A stretch of 64,000 nucleotides of DNA, taken from NCBI RefSeq assembly GCF_001006045.1, contig NZ_CP011267.1, positions 1,674,001 to 1,738,000 on the forward strand. The letters are read 5' to 3'. Source of the DNA: Geoglobus ahangari (GTDB lineage Archaea; Halobacteriota; Archaeoglobi; Archaeoglobales; Archaeoglobaceae). Below, in pieces: positions 1-7,964 of the stretch. The position numbers were made by a program, and so were the translations under genes. How positions within the stretch are numbered: the first letter of the stretch is position 1; every line of letters begins with the position of its first letter. Under the pieces are notes generated by a model. The model made no database searches. It had not been told where the DNA came from and saw nothing but the letters and a program-made list of their open reading frames with translations.

Positions 1-226
1 GGAACCCCGTCAACCTCCATCATGCACTGTGAGCACTTGCCTATCGCACAGAAGAAGCCCCTCGGCCTGTGGAATCTGAACGACCTGCTGAAAACTCTGA
101 CCCCAGCAGCATACAGGGCGGCTGCTACGGTCTCGCCCTCATAAGCCTTGATCGGTTTGCCGTTGAAGTAGATGGTTACCTCTTTTCCCCTCTCAAAATC
201 AACGATCGGATGTGACTCGAGCCTCA
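1..226 (-). CDS. 2Fe-2S ferredoxin-like subunit of a flavin-linked dehydrogenase (partial)
   Basis: The first 75 residues are visible and the 3' end runs off the window. The start is ATG at 226, preceded by a GAGGTG ribosome site at 232-238 and a TATA-like box near 271-279. The protein opens with a beta-grasp ferredoxin pattern, then FFCAIGKCSQCMM, a CxxxxCxxC iron-binding pattern. This is typical of the small 2Fe-2S subunit, or N-terminal domain, of sarcosine oxidase alpha, HcnA or proline dehydrogenase-like complexes, which pass electrons from an FAD subunit. The catalytic partners would lie outside the window, so the substrate cannot be assigned. Family call fairly sure, complex unknown. 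Confidence 0.75.
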
Positions 227-305
227 TAGTTTCACCTCTCGTTAAAATCACTATTTTCCAAAATCAACCATTATATAACCTTTCCGAAAAAACGCTTTTA
301 TGGCG

Positions 306-393
306 TGACCCAAACTAAACAAAAAATCATTACAATACTTTCTGCAGAGCTCTAAGCGCCCTGCAGGGCTTCCCACACATGACCCAAAATTAA
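306..393. repeat. Direct repeat flanking a palindrome, upstream of the homocysteine operon
   Basis: Two near-identical 15-mers, TGACCCAAACTAAAC (306-320) and TGACCCAAAATTAAC (380-394), lie 74 bp apart in the same orientation (13 of 15 bases match). Between them is a perfect 12-bp palindrome, GCCCTGCAGGGC (358-369). The block sits between two divergent promoters and ends about 35 bp before the TATA box of the operon at 460. A regulator-binding site is the simplest reading, but this is inference. Confidence 0.4.
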
Positions 394-428
394 CGTTGGT
401 AATATTAACACCGTGTATAATTCGATAC

Positions 429-460
429 GTTTATATACTGAACAGGCAGCCCTGAGAGCG
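429..460 (+). promoter_or_regulatory. Promoter of the homocysteine operon, predicted leaderless
   Basis: TTTATATA at 430-437 lies about 26 nt before the GTG start at 460 and there is no Shine-Dalgarno sequence. This is the usual archaeal arrangement for a leaderless mRNA. Confidence 0.55.
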
Positions 461-1941
461 TGAAGACTGTTGAGGAGATCAATAAAAAAATTGCCGAGGG
501 TTCAGCAAACATCGTCACAGCCCTCGAGATGAAGGAGATCGTCAGAGAGCTTGGACCTGAAAAGGCCGCTGAAGAGGTGGATGTGGTAACCACAGGGACT
601 TTTGGTGCCATGTGCTCCTCTGGAGTGTTCTTCAACTTCGGCCACTCCGACCCGCCGATAAAGATGCAGAGGGTCTGGCTGAACGATGTTGAGGCGTATA
701 CGGGCGTGGCTGCTGTGGATGCTTATCTCGGAGTCACGCAGCTCTCCGAGACGCTCGGGATGGAGTACGGCGGAGGACACGTGATAGAGGACCTGCTGAG
801 GGGCAAGGAGGTCGAGCTGAGGGCAACAGCTTACGGAACTGACTGCTACCCGAGGAAGGAGATCGTGACGGAGATAAGTCTGGACGACGTGAATCAGGCA
901 ATAATGGTCAATCCGAGGAACGCTTACCAGAGGTACAGGGCAGCGACCAACTCATCCGACAGGATTCTCAAGACATACATGGGTACGCTTCTTCCAAACT
1001 TCGGAAACGTCACCTATGCGGGAGTTGGAGAGCTATCACCGCTCAACAACGACCCCGAGTACAGGACGATAGGAATAGGGACGCGCATATTCCTTGGTGG
1101 AGCGAAGGGGTACGTCATTGGCGAGGGCACGCAGCACGCACCGCCATTCGGGACGCTCATGGTTCAGGGCAACCTGAAGGAGATGGACGCCGAGTACATG
1201 AGAGCCGCGACGTTTCCGGGATACGGAACAACGCTTTTCGTGGGAATGGGAATCCCGATACCAATCCTTGACGCTGAGATGGCGAAAGCCACAGCCGTTA
1301 CGGACGATCAGATCGACACGGTCATAATTGACTTCGGGGTTCCGAGGAGGGACAGGCCCGTAATCAGGAAGGTCACGTACGCGGAGCTCAAGAGCGGAAA
1401 GGTGGAGATAAACGGAGAGGAGGTCAGGGTGTCTCCGCTCTCCAGCTACTACATGGCCAGAAAGATCGCCGAGGAGCTCAAGAGGCAGATCGAGAGGGGC
1501 GAGTTCTTCCTCTCGATGCCAGCCGAGAGCATCCCCACAAAGCAGGTGTTCAAGCCGATGAGGCAGAAGGAAATAAAGGTCGTCAAGAGCGTTATGAGCT
1601 CCCCCGCAATAACCGTGAAGCCTAATGAGACGATAGAGAGCGCCTCGAGGATACTCATAGAGAACGGGATAAACCACCTGCCCGTGGTTGATGAGCAGGG
1701 CAGGCTCGTTGGAATAGTGACGAGCTGGGACATAGCCAAGGCAGTCGCTGTAGGAAAGGCCAGAACGGTGGAGGAGATAATGACGAGGAAGGTCATCACC
1801 GCCTCACCCGACGACCCGATAGAGATTGCCGCGAGGAAGATGGATGCCAACAAGATCTCAGCGCTGCCCGTTGTCGATGCCAAGGGGAAGGTTCTGGGAG
1901 TTGTTAGCAGCGAGGATCTGAGCAAGCTGCTTGCGAGGTGA
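460..1941 (+). CDS. L-aspartate semialdehyde sulfurtransferase (HcyBio/COG1900 + CBS pair)
   Basis: This 493-residue protein has an N-terminal HcyBio (DUF39, COG1900) domain of about 360 residues and a C-terminal pair of CBS domains from about residue 372 (VMSSPAITVKP, then IMTRKVITASPDDP). In Methanosarcina the homologue MA1821 is needed to make homocysteine from aspartate semialdehyde and sulfide without O-acetyl- or O-succinylhomoserine. The CBS pair probably senses adenosyl compounds such as SAM or AMP (inference). It starts with GTG at 460 in a predicted leaderless transcript, and its stop overlaps the start of the ferredoxin gene that follows. CBS domains also occur in IMP dehydrogenase, but the HcyBio domain excludes that reading. 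Confidence 0.88.
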   Translation: MKTVEEINKKIAEGSANIVTALEMKEIVRELGPEKAAEEVDVVTTGTFGAMCSSGVFFNFGHSDPPIKMQRVWLNDVEAYTGVAAVDAYLGVTQLSETLGMEYGGGHVIEDLLRGKEVELRATAYGTDCYPRKEIVTEISLDDVNQAIMVNPRNAYQRYRAATNSSDRILKTYMGTLLPNFGNVTYAGVGELSPLNNDPEYRTIGIGTRIFLGGAKGYVIGEGTQHAPPFGTLMVQGNLKEMDAEYMRAATFPGYGTTLFVGMGIPIPILDAEMAKATAVTDDQIDTVIIDFGVPRRDRPVIRKVTYAELKSGKVEINGEEVRVSPLSSYYMARKIAEELKRQIERGEFFLSMPAESIPTKQVFKPMRQKEIKVVKSVMSSPAITVKPNETIESASRILIENGINHLPVVDEQGRLVGIVTSWDIAKAVAVGKARTVEEIMTRKVITASPDDPIEIAARKMDANKISALPVVDAKGKVLGVVSSEDLSKLLAR

Positions 1942-2330
1942 TGAAGATGATGGTTGAGCTTGTTTACGACTCCAAGGTCGTCAGAGAGCCAATACTCACG
2001 AGGGTCGCGATAGATGAGGGAGTTACGATGAACATCATCGAGGCGAGCGTGGGGCCGAGAGAGGGAAGGATAGTAGTGGAGATCGCGGATGACGTGGCGG
2101 AGAGGATCGTCGAGAGGTTAAAGGAGCACGGGGTTGGAGTGAGGATCCTCGACAGGGGGATTGAGAAGAGCGAGAGCTGCGTTCACTGCGGCGCGTGTCT
2201 GAGCGTATGCCCCGTTGGAGTGTTCTACAAGGATGAGGATGAGAAGGTTCAGGCCGACTCGTCGAAGTGCGTGAGGTGCAGAATCTGCATAGGAGTATGT
2301 CCGGTAAACGCTCTGAGCCTTCCAGAGTGA
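1941..2330 (+). CDS. NIL-domain ferredoxin partner for homocysteine biosynthesis
   Basis: This protein of about 129 residues has an N-terminal NIL domain (ligand-binding, ferredoxin-like fold, about residues 1-75). Two 4Fe-4S motifs follow, CVHCGACLSVCPVG and CVRCRICIGVCPVN. It corresponds to MA1822, which works with the HcyBio protein, probably handling reduced sulfur or electrons for sulfur transfer. ATG at 1941 overlaps the upstream TGA as ATGA; a GTG at 1938 is an in-frame alternative. The tight coupling supports a protein complex. Confidence 0.87.
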   Translation: MKMMVELVYDSKVVREPILTRVAIDEGVTMNIIEASVGPREGRIVVEIADDVAERIVERLKEHGVGVRILDRGIEKSESCVHCGACLSVCPVGVFYKDEDEKVQADSSKCVRCRICIGVCPVNALSLPE

Positions 2331-3040
2331 GCTACAGAAGGTTCAGGTTCCAGTACAAGCAGACGATAACCACAGTCCTTGCGAGAAGCGAAGAGGACTA
2401 CAGGAGAGCGGTTAAGGGAATGCTCTACGCGAGGGAGAGGATTGAAGAGTACATAGCCCTGAACCCCCTTTTTTTAACCGCCCTCGAGCCGATAGAGTGT
2501 GACGACAGGGATGTGATCTCAAGAATGTGCAGAGCGGCACGAGTAGCCAACGTCGGGCCGATGGCTGCCGTCGCGGCCACGGTTGCATGGTACGGCGTTG
2601 AGTTCTCCGAGTCAGAGTTCATGGTGATAGACAACGGTGGGGACATAGTGATGAGGGTGGACGAGCCGCTCACCGTCGGAGTGTATGCCGGAAAAAAGCG
2701 AACCATAGGGTTCGAGGTCGAGGGAGACGGGAAGCTGAAGGCAATATGCACGTCCAGCGGGAAGATAGGCCCATCGATAAGCTTCGGCTTCGCTGATGCT
2801 GCCACAGTCTTCTCGGACGACCCCGCCATAGCCGATGCGTGCGCAACCGCACTCGGGAACGAGATAAAGGAGGACTTCGGAAGGAGAGAGGTTGAAGAGG
2901 TGGTCGAGGAGTTCTGGAGGGAGAAGAGGAGTTACGTGGACGGAATCCTCGTCGTGAAGGACGACATAATGGTGATGGCAGGAGATGTGCCGGAACTGAA
3001 GGTTGTCGAGATAGATCCCGAGATAATAACGAAGGGTTAG
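2327..3040 (+). CDS. UPF0280/COG2122 protein of the homocysteine pathway
   Basis: I place the start at GTG 2327 because it overlaps the ferredoxin stop as GTGA and the protein then begins SYRRFRFQYKQT, as expected for the family. The open frame extends further upstream, but that part lies inside the ferredoxin gene. The 237-residue product is a UPF0280 (ApbE-like fold, COG2122) protein. The Methanosarcina homologue MA1715 was linked genetically to homocysteine synthesis together with MA1821/MA1822, but its chemistry is not established. Here all three genes form one overlapping operon. No cofactor motif is obvious. Confidence 0.8.
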   Translation: MSYRRFRFQYKQTITTVLARSEEDYRRAVKGMLYARERIEEYIALNPLFLTALEPIECDDRDVISRMCRAARVANVGPMAAVAATVAWYGVEFSESEFMVIDNGGDIVMRVDEPLTVGVYAGKKRTIGFEVEGDGKLKAICTSSGKIGPSISFGFADAATVFSDDPAIADACATALGNEIKEDFGRREVEEVVEEFWREKRSYVDGILVVKDDIMVMAGDVPELKVVEIDPEIITKG

Positions 3041-3041
3041 C

Positions 3042-3389
3042 TCACAGGTGCTTCTGAATCGCCCCAACGAGGTCTTTTCTCCTGAAGGGCTTGCTTATAA
3101 CCTCCACAACCCCGGCCTCCCTGAGCTCTGCCTCCTTCTTTTCGGCGTAGGCTGTCAGGGCGATTATCTTCACGTCCGGGTTTATCGACTTCATTATCCT
3201 TATCGCCTCGATCCCGTTCATGACGGGCATCATCACGTCCATTATGACGAAATCCGGCTTGAAAATCTTGAACTTCTCCACAGCTTCTCTTCCATCCTTG
3301 GCGGTTATAATCTTGTACCTTCCAGACAGCATGAGGTTGACAATCTCCCTGATTGCCGTCTCATCATCAACAACGAGTATTTTCTTCAA
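3042..3389 (-). CDS. Stand-alone response regulator receiver domain (CheY-like)
   Basis: This 115-residue single receiver domain has every expected landmark: the acidic pair D8-D9, phospho-acceptor D51 in IMDVMMP, T79 in ALTAY, and K100 in SKPF. There is no output domain, so it acts through protein contacts, as CheY or Spo0F do. No histidine kinase, cheA or other chemotaxis gene lies nearby. The archaellum operon is 28 kb away, so a motility role is possible but unsupported. It ends 1 nt past the UPF0280 stop, tail to tail. Confidence 0.9.
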   Translation of the reverse strand: MKKILVVDDETAIREIVNLMLSGRYKIITAKDGREAVEKFKIFKPDFVIMDVMMPVMNGIEAIRIMKSINPDVKIIALTAYAEKKEAELREAGVVEVISKPFRRKDLVGAIQKHL

Positions 3390-3502
3390 TCAAACCACCT
3401 TTGAGAGCAGACAGTTGGAATGAATTAAAAGTTTTTCATTGGTTCAAGCCTGACCCATTCAGAGGGGACAAAATTTTAAAAACCCCCTGTCGATGGGATT
3501 GC

Positions 3503-4411
3503 ATGGCAAAACCTCTCGAAAAGAAGTCAGCGAAGATTCTCGCGTTCATTCTCGCACTGATCATGCTCGGCTCCGTTCTTGTGTATGCGCTGAAGGGAAC
3601 TTACACGACTCCAACGAGAGAGGTTGCGTATGACACCGGCGGGTTTAAGGAGACCCTGAAGCTTCTGACGGGTGCCCTTCAGGTTTACTACCTGAACTTC
3701 AACACCACCGACCAGAACATGGTGAACCTGATAGACGCCTACTGGAGGAGTCTTGCCACGGATCCGCTATTCGCTTACCTGAGGTTTACAAGCCTCAGCT
3801 CGATGTATTACGTCCTCTATCCCCAGACGGCCCTCGGGTACAGCCCTTACATGTACCTGTTCGATGTGGGCAGCTCAAAGGTCTTCTTCAGCTACGACAC
3901 CAAGCAGGAGTACAACGGAGTGACGATAAAGGTGAAGAGGGGGTACGGGTTCACGGAGAACACGAACCCCGTTGCCGTTGGAACCCTCGATGCTGTGATG
4001 AACTACATCGACCTCATCTCCGGAGAAAGGAAGGAGAACAGCAGCTACGCCCAGTACATTGACAGGCTGCCGGACATGCAGTACGACTTCGCGATAGTGC
4101 TTTTCGGAGAGGCTGCCAACCAGAGCATAAGGATGAACGGAACCGGAGGGATGGTGGCCGACTTCTACTTTGAGGGAATAGTGGTGAACAGCAGTGGGGG
4201 ATATGACAAGGTCGTGGCCATAAACTTCCTCCAGAACGTGTTCTTCGTAGAAGCTGAGAACGTGACCCAGTACTACAACGTCACGAGGTATGACACGCTC
4301 AACATCGCCTTCATGCATGACACCAACTTCACCAAGATCCTCACGGCGAAGCCCGAGATGAGGGCTGTGATAATCCAGCCGGTCGAGACCGGAAATGAGA
4401 GTCGAGGGTAA
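3503..4411 (+). CDS. Uncharacterised membrane-anchored extracytoplasmic protein
   Basis: I use ATG 3503 because the AAATTTTAAA TATA element at 3470-3479 lies about 26 nt before it and the frame upstream does not look coding. The 302-residue product begins MAKPLEKKSAK, followed by one hydrophobic segment at about residues 12-30, so it is a single-pass anchor or uncleaved signal with the body outside. The rest is soluble, rich in Tyr, Asn and Thr, with several NxS/T sequons (NTT, NSS, NQS, NGT, NVT). No enzymatic motif is visible. It overlaps the polynucleotide kinase gene by 17 nt, which may only reflect compaction. Function unknown. Confidence 0.7.
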   Translation: MAKPLEKKSAKILAFILALIMLGSVLVYALKGTYTTPTREVAYDTGGFKETLKLLTGALQVYYLNFNTTDQNMVNLIDAYWRSLATDPLFAYLRFTSLSSMYYVLYPQTALGYSPYMYLFDVGSSKVFFSYDTKQEYNGVTIKVKRGYGFTENTNPVAVGTLDAVMNYIDLISGERKENSSYAQYIDRLPDMQYDFAIVLFGEAANQSIRMNGTGGMVADFYFEGIVVNSSGGYDKVVAINFLQNVFFVEAENVTQYYNVTRYDTLNIAFMHDTNFTKILTAKPEMRAVIIQPVETGNESRG

Positions 4412-5549
4412 CACGACCCTCCTCCTCATAGGCCCGGGAAAACTCAGGAGCAGCGAGCCTGCTAAAGTGTTCGGGGCCAGTGTGAGAGAGGCCGAGGTGC
4501 CTGAGGGAAAGGTCTACCCCTTCTTTTTTCAGAACGATGCTGAAGTTCAGGTCGAGGGGACATACATACTCGTGAACGGAGACACAACTCCGGAGAGCTG
4601 GAAGAGGTTCGCCGAGAGAGGATATGAGAGGGTGTTCACGTTCGGAGACACCGACAGCGGTAAGAGCAGCTTCTGTGTCTACCTGCTGAACTCCACGGAA
4701 ATCGGGCGGGCGATAGATGCGGATGTCGGGCAGAGCGATGTCGCACATCCCGGGGCAATGGGTCTTGGAGAGGCAAGAGGCAATGTTTTCTCCCTCTCAC
4801 AGCTCAAAATCGTTGATGTGGCTTTTGTGGGAGTGATCTCACCATCCGGCTTCGAGTCCCGGTGCCTCAGGGGGTTCAGCCACCTCGCTAAGCTCGCTGT
4901 AGACAGGGCTGTGGTGGACACGACCGGGTGGATTAGGGGCAGGAGGGCGAGGGAGTACAAGCTCGCGAAGATCGAGATATTCGAGCCGGACGTGATTGCG
5001 TGCTTTGGAGACGTGCCTGACTATCTCTCAGACTACGAAACCGCGAGGCTTGACAGCTTTGTGGTCAAGAAGAGGGACAGGGAGATGAGGGTGGCCATCA
5101 GGGGGAGGAGGTACGAGGAGTGGTTCAGGGGTCTGGAGGAGGTGGAGGTGGATGTGGATAGAGTAAGGCTCAGGAACACGACCATGTTCTCCGGCACTCC
5201 TGTGAGCGACGATGTTCTGGAGAGCTTCGGGGAGGTGCTCTACGCGGAGAGGGGGTTCGACTTCCTGACGATCTACTCGAGAAGCTTTGATGCCGGGGTG
5301 GAGGCGATCAGGTTCCTCAGGGAGTATTTCGGGGTGGCTGAGGTCAACGTTGTAAATCCCGACGAGCTTACCGGCCTCATACTGGGGCTGAGGAGGGGAG
5401 GGAAATACCTCTCCCCGGGCAAGCTTCTGGATGTTGACCTCGAGGGCAGAAAGATTAAAATCCTTGGAAGGAGAGATGCGGAGATAATCGAGTTCGGCAA
5501 CTTCAGGCTTGATGAGGAGAGGAGAGAGGTTCTGGTCAGGGTGCCGTAG
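4395..5549 (+). CDS. Polynucleotide 5'-hydroxyl kinase, Clp1/Grc3 family
   Basis: This 384-residue protein has a Walker A motif, GDTDSGKS (residues 84-91), and the family-typical DADVGQSD segment shortly after it. Small beta domains flank the P-loop core, as in Clp1/Grc3/Nol9. Archaeal members phosphorylate 5'-OH ends of RNA and DNA and probably act in RNA repair or tRNA processing. ATG 4395 lies inside the end of the preceding gene. The next two genes also concern RNA (RlmE) or are conserved (YjbQ), so an RNA-processing operon is plausible. Confidence 0.85.
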   Translation: MRVEGNTTLLLIGPGKLRSSEPAKVFGASVREAEVPEGKVYPFFFQNDAEVQVEGTYILVNGDTTPESWKRFAERGYERVFTFGDTDSGKSSFCVYLLNSTEIGRAIDADVGQSDVAHPGAMGLGEARGNVFSLSQLKIVDVAFVGVISPSGFESRCLRGFSHLAKLAVDRAVVDTTGWIRGRRAREYKLAKIEIFEPDVIACFGDVPDYLSDYETARLDSFVVKKRDREMRVAIRGRRYEEWFRGLEEVEVDVDRVRLRNTTMFSGTPVSDDVLESFGEVLYAERGFDFLTIYSRSFDAGVEAIRFLREYFGVAEVNVVNPDELTGLILGLRRGGKYLSPGKLLDVDLEGRKIKILGRRDAEIIEFGNFRLDEERREVLVRVP

Positions 5550-5551
5550 CC

Positions 5552-5950
5552 ATGGTCGTGATAGAGGTAGAGACGAGGAAGAGGGAGGAGGTTGTTGACA
5601 TAACCGAGAGGATCAGGGAGGCTGTTAGGGGGAAGAGCGGAATTGCGGTGGTTTACTCCACCCACACCACAACAGGCCTGATAATAAACGAGGCCGAGGC
5701 TGGGCTGATGGAGGACATCATCGCCCACCTCTCAAACCTCGTGCCCTACAGGGCGGGGTACAGGCATGACATGATTGACAGCAACGCGGATGCACACATC
5801 AAGGCGAGCCTGCTTGGGAATTCGGTCATCATACCTGTAGAGGACGGAAGGCTGCTTCTCGGGACGTGGCAGAGGATACTGTTCGTCGAGCTTGACGGCC
5901 CGAGGAGAAGGAAGGTGCACGTGATTGTCTATGAAGCCGAGAAGGGTTGA
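5552..5950 (+). CDS. YjbQ/UPF0047 family protein
   Basis: This 132-residue protein matches the YjbQ (UPF0047) family from end to end. It shows STHTTTGLIINE, then GYRHDMIDSNADAHIKASLLG, and LLGTWQRILFVELDGPR near the C-terminus. The His and Asp/Glu residues of these blocks form a metal-binding pocket in solved family members. E. coli YjbQ has weak thiamine phosphate synthase activity, but the physiological role is unclear. It begins 2 nt after the kinase stop and overlaps rlmE by 20 nt, so it is surely co-transcribed. Confidence 0.88.
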   Translation: MVVIEVETRKREEVVDITERIREAVRGKSGIAVVYSTHTTTGLIINEAEAGLMEDIIAHLSNLVPYRAGYRHDMIDSNADAHIKASLLGNSVIIPVEDGRLLLGTWQRILFVELDGPRRRKVHVIVYEAEKG

Positions 5951-6548
5951 GGACAGGCAGGATCACTACTACTGGAAGGCAAAGAAGGAGGGCTACAGGA
6001 GCAGGGCGGCCTACAAGCTGCTGCAGATGGACAGGAAGTTCGGGATAATCAGGAAGGGCTACTGGGTTCTCGATCTTGGCGCGTCGCCCGGAGGGTGGAG
6101 TCAGGTTGCAGTAGAGCTTGGGGCAAGCGTTGTTGCTGTGGACTTAGCTCCAATGAAGCCTATAGACGGCGTGGTGTTCATTCAGGGTGACATAACCTCG
6201 AAGGAGACGAGGGAGATGATCAGAGGTGTCAGGGAGAAGTTCGACGTCGTTATATGCGATGCATCGCCAAAGATCACGGGTCACTGGGACATAGACCACT
6301 ACCGCTCCGTCGAGCTTGTGGAGGCCGCGTTCAGCATGGCGAGGGAGTTCCTGAAGCCCGGAGGGAGCTTCGTCGTTAAGATGTTTCAGGGGCAGGAGAC
6401 ACCCAGACTTTACTCTGAGTTCAAAAAGCACTTCAGGTTCAAGAAGCTTCACTCTCCCCCCGCTTCGAGAAAGAGGAGCTCCGAGATCTACTTCATAGGC
6501 AAGGGGTTCGGTGGGAAGTTCAGGCCAAAGAGAGACGATACCGACTAA
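5931..6548 (+). CDS. rlmE: 23S rRNA 2'-O-ribose methyltransferase RlmE (FtsJ/RrmJ)
   Basis: The product of about 205 residues is an FtsJ-type SAM methyltransferase. The SAM motif is VLDLGASPGGWSQVA, and the K-D-K-E catalytic set can be placed in SRAAYKL, VICDASPKITG, SFVVKMFQG and SEIYFIGKGF. It methylates a uridine in the A-loop of 23S rRNA. I prefer ATG 5931; a TTG two codons upstream is possible. The first 20 nt overlap the YjbQ gene. The last residues are basic and acidic (PKRDDTD). Confidence 0.9.
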   Translation: MKPRRVEDRQDHYYWKAKKEGYRSRAAYKLLQMDRKFGIIRKGYWVLDLGASPGGWSQVAVELGASVVAVDLAPMKPIDGVVFIQGDITSKETREMIRGVREKFDVVICDASPKITGHWDIDHYRSVELVEAAFSMAREFLKPGGSFVVKMFQGQETPRLYSEFKKHFRFKKLHSPPASRKRSSEIYFIGKGFGGKFRPKRDDTD

Positions 6549-6702
6549 TTTCCTCAAATTTGCATCCGTTCTGGGGAAACGTTGGATTTAAAGACAGATA
6601 AACCTTTTTAAAGAATCGTAAACGATCTCGGCCGTTTTTCACGTGCGGTGTTGAAAGAATCGATATATTTTCCGGGGTCGAGGATTCGAGTGGTGATGTG
6701 AG

Positions 6703-7692
6703 ATGAAGTGGTATGTGGTATTCGGGGTTGTGTTGCTGCTGGCAATAACTCCAGCACTGACAGCGGCTTTCGAGGAGAGGGAGCGCGGACACTCACCGGT
6801 GATGATGGGCAATGAGAGCATGAACAACACGTCCATGATGATGTACGCCCACGGCAAGGAGTTCGCTGAGAAGAGAAAGGAGCTGCAGGAGAGGTGGAAG
6901 GAGAGGCTTGAGGAGATAAAGGAGTACAGAGAGAGGATAAAGGAGAGGAACGAGCACATCAGGGAGATGAAGGAGAGGTACAAGGAGAAGTACATGGAGG
7001 AGAGGGAGAAGTACGAGCAGCTCAAGCACAGGGGGCTCGACGATCCTGAGGTCTTCAACTACGCCAGGGGCTTCGTTGTGAACGGAATCGGGTTCGCCAT
7101 AGCCCACCTCGACTCTCTGGAGAACAGGGTTATCGCGATGAACCTCAGCGACGACAGGACTGCGGAGATTCTCGGGGACATCGACGCGCTGAAGGTGACG
7201 CTGGAGGAGTGGAAGGCGGTTATAAACAACTCCACAACTCCGGAGGAGCTCAGGGAGAACGTGAAGGAGTTCAGAGAGGAGTGGCAGCTGATAAGGATCA
7301 AGATAAACGCTGTGACGTCCAAGGTGGTCGCACTTAAGTTCGAGGAGGTCATCGAGAAGGCAGAGAACAGGACGTGGATGATCGAGGACAAAATAGCGGC
7401 GCTCAAGGAGCTCGGCGTGGACACGAGCGAGATAGAGGAGGCATACCACGAGTACCTGAGCGGTCTGGCCGAGGCGAAGGGGAAGATAACCGAGGCCCTT
7501 CAGCACTTTGAGAACGCGATAAACGCCAACACCTACAGCGTTGCGAAGGAGGAGTATGAGGAGGGCAAGGATGCATATCACGAGGCCATTGACAAGTTCA
7601 AGGACACCATGGACGAGCTCAGGGACGTCTTCAAGGAGTACGCCGAGAGGATGAGGTACCTGAGCGAGAACAGCACGGCCAGCGAGTCGTGA
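6703..7692 (+). CDS. Secreted, highly charged coiled-coil protein
   Basis: This 329-residue protein has a classic signal peptide (MKWYVVFGVVLLLAITPALTAA, cleavage likely after TAA). Residues 50-105 are almost entirely Lys, Glu and Arg with heptad-like spacing, and longer helical stretches follow to the end. A Met/Asn-rich patch, NESMNNTSMMMY, lies just after the signal. GGTGATG at 6692-6698 serves as ribosome site, and a TATA-like CGATATATTTT lies at 6659-6669. The lipoprotein gene starts 14 nt downstream. It resembles anonymous helical envelope proteins of Archaeoglobales. Function unknown; a structural or metal/cytochrome-associated surface role is only a guess. Confidence 0.75.
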   Translation: MKWYVVFGVVLLLAITPALTAAFEERERGHSPVMMGNESMNNTSMMMYAHGKEFAEKRKELQERWKERLEEIKEYRERIKERNEHIREMKERYKEKYMEEREKYEQLKHRGLDDPEVFNYARGFVVNGIGFAIAHLDSLENRVIAMNLSDDRTAEILGDIDALKVTLEEWKAVINNSTTPEELRENVKEFREEWQLIRIKINAVTSKVVALKFEEVIEKAENRTWMIEDKIAALKELGVDTSEIEEAYHEYLSGLAEAKGKITEALQHFENAINANTYSVAKEEYEEGKDAYHEAIDKFKDTMDELRDVFKEYAERMRYLSENSTASES

Positions 7693-7706
7693 TGGGGGTG
7701 GTGTGA

Positions 7707-7964
7707 ATGAGGAAGATTGCGATCGTGATGCTGGTTCTGGCTGCGGTGGCGCTGTTCGGGTGCACTCAGAAGGAGGCGGTGAAGGTTACGACAGAGACTA
7801 CTCCCGAAACCACCCCCACCCACACGACCGGAACGCAGAGCGGAACTGAGAGCGCGAGCACAGGGATAAACGACACGTTCAAGGACCTCATCTCGGAGAT
7901 AAACCAGATTCAGGAGCTCGAGAAGATAACTCAGGAACTTAACACCCTGAACTTCGAGATTTAA
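7707..7964 (+). CDS. Small Thr-rich lipoprotein
   Basis: The 85-residue product has a signal peptide ending in the lipobox LFGC (Cys19), followed by a Thr/Pro/Glu-rich linker of about 30 residues and a short amphipathic helix, LISEINQIQELEKITQELN. The GGGGGTGGTGTGA stretch just upstream serves as ribosome site. It is almost certainly in one operon with the secreted coiled-coil protein 14 nt upstream, and its C-terminal helix could pair with that protein's coiled coil (inference). The last 4 nt overlap the convergent gene. Confidence 0.72.
   Translation: MRKIAIVMLVLAAVALFGCTQKEAVKVTTETTPETTPTHTTGTQSGTESASTGINDTFKDLISEINQIQELEKITQELNTLNFEI

Noticed and set aside
1560-1935. IMP dehydrogenase-related identity from the CBS domains
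   Set aside because: The remaining 360 residues are HcyBio and not a TIM-barrel dehydrogenase; the operon partners also fit homocysteine synthesis.
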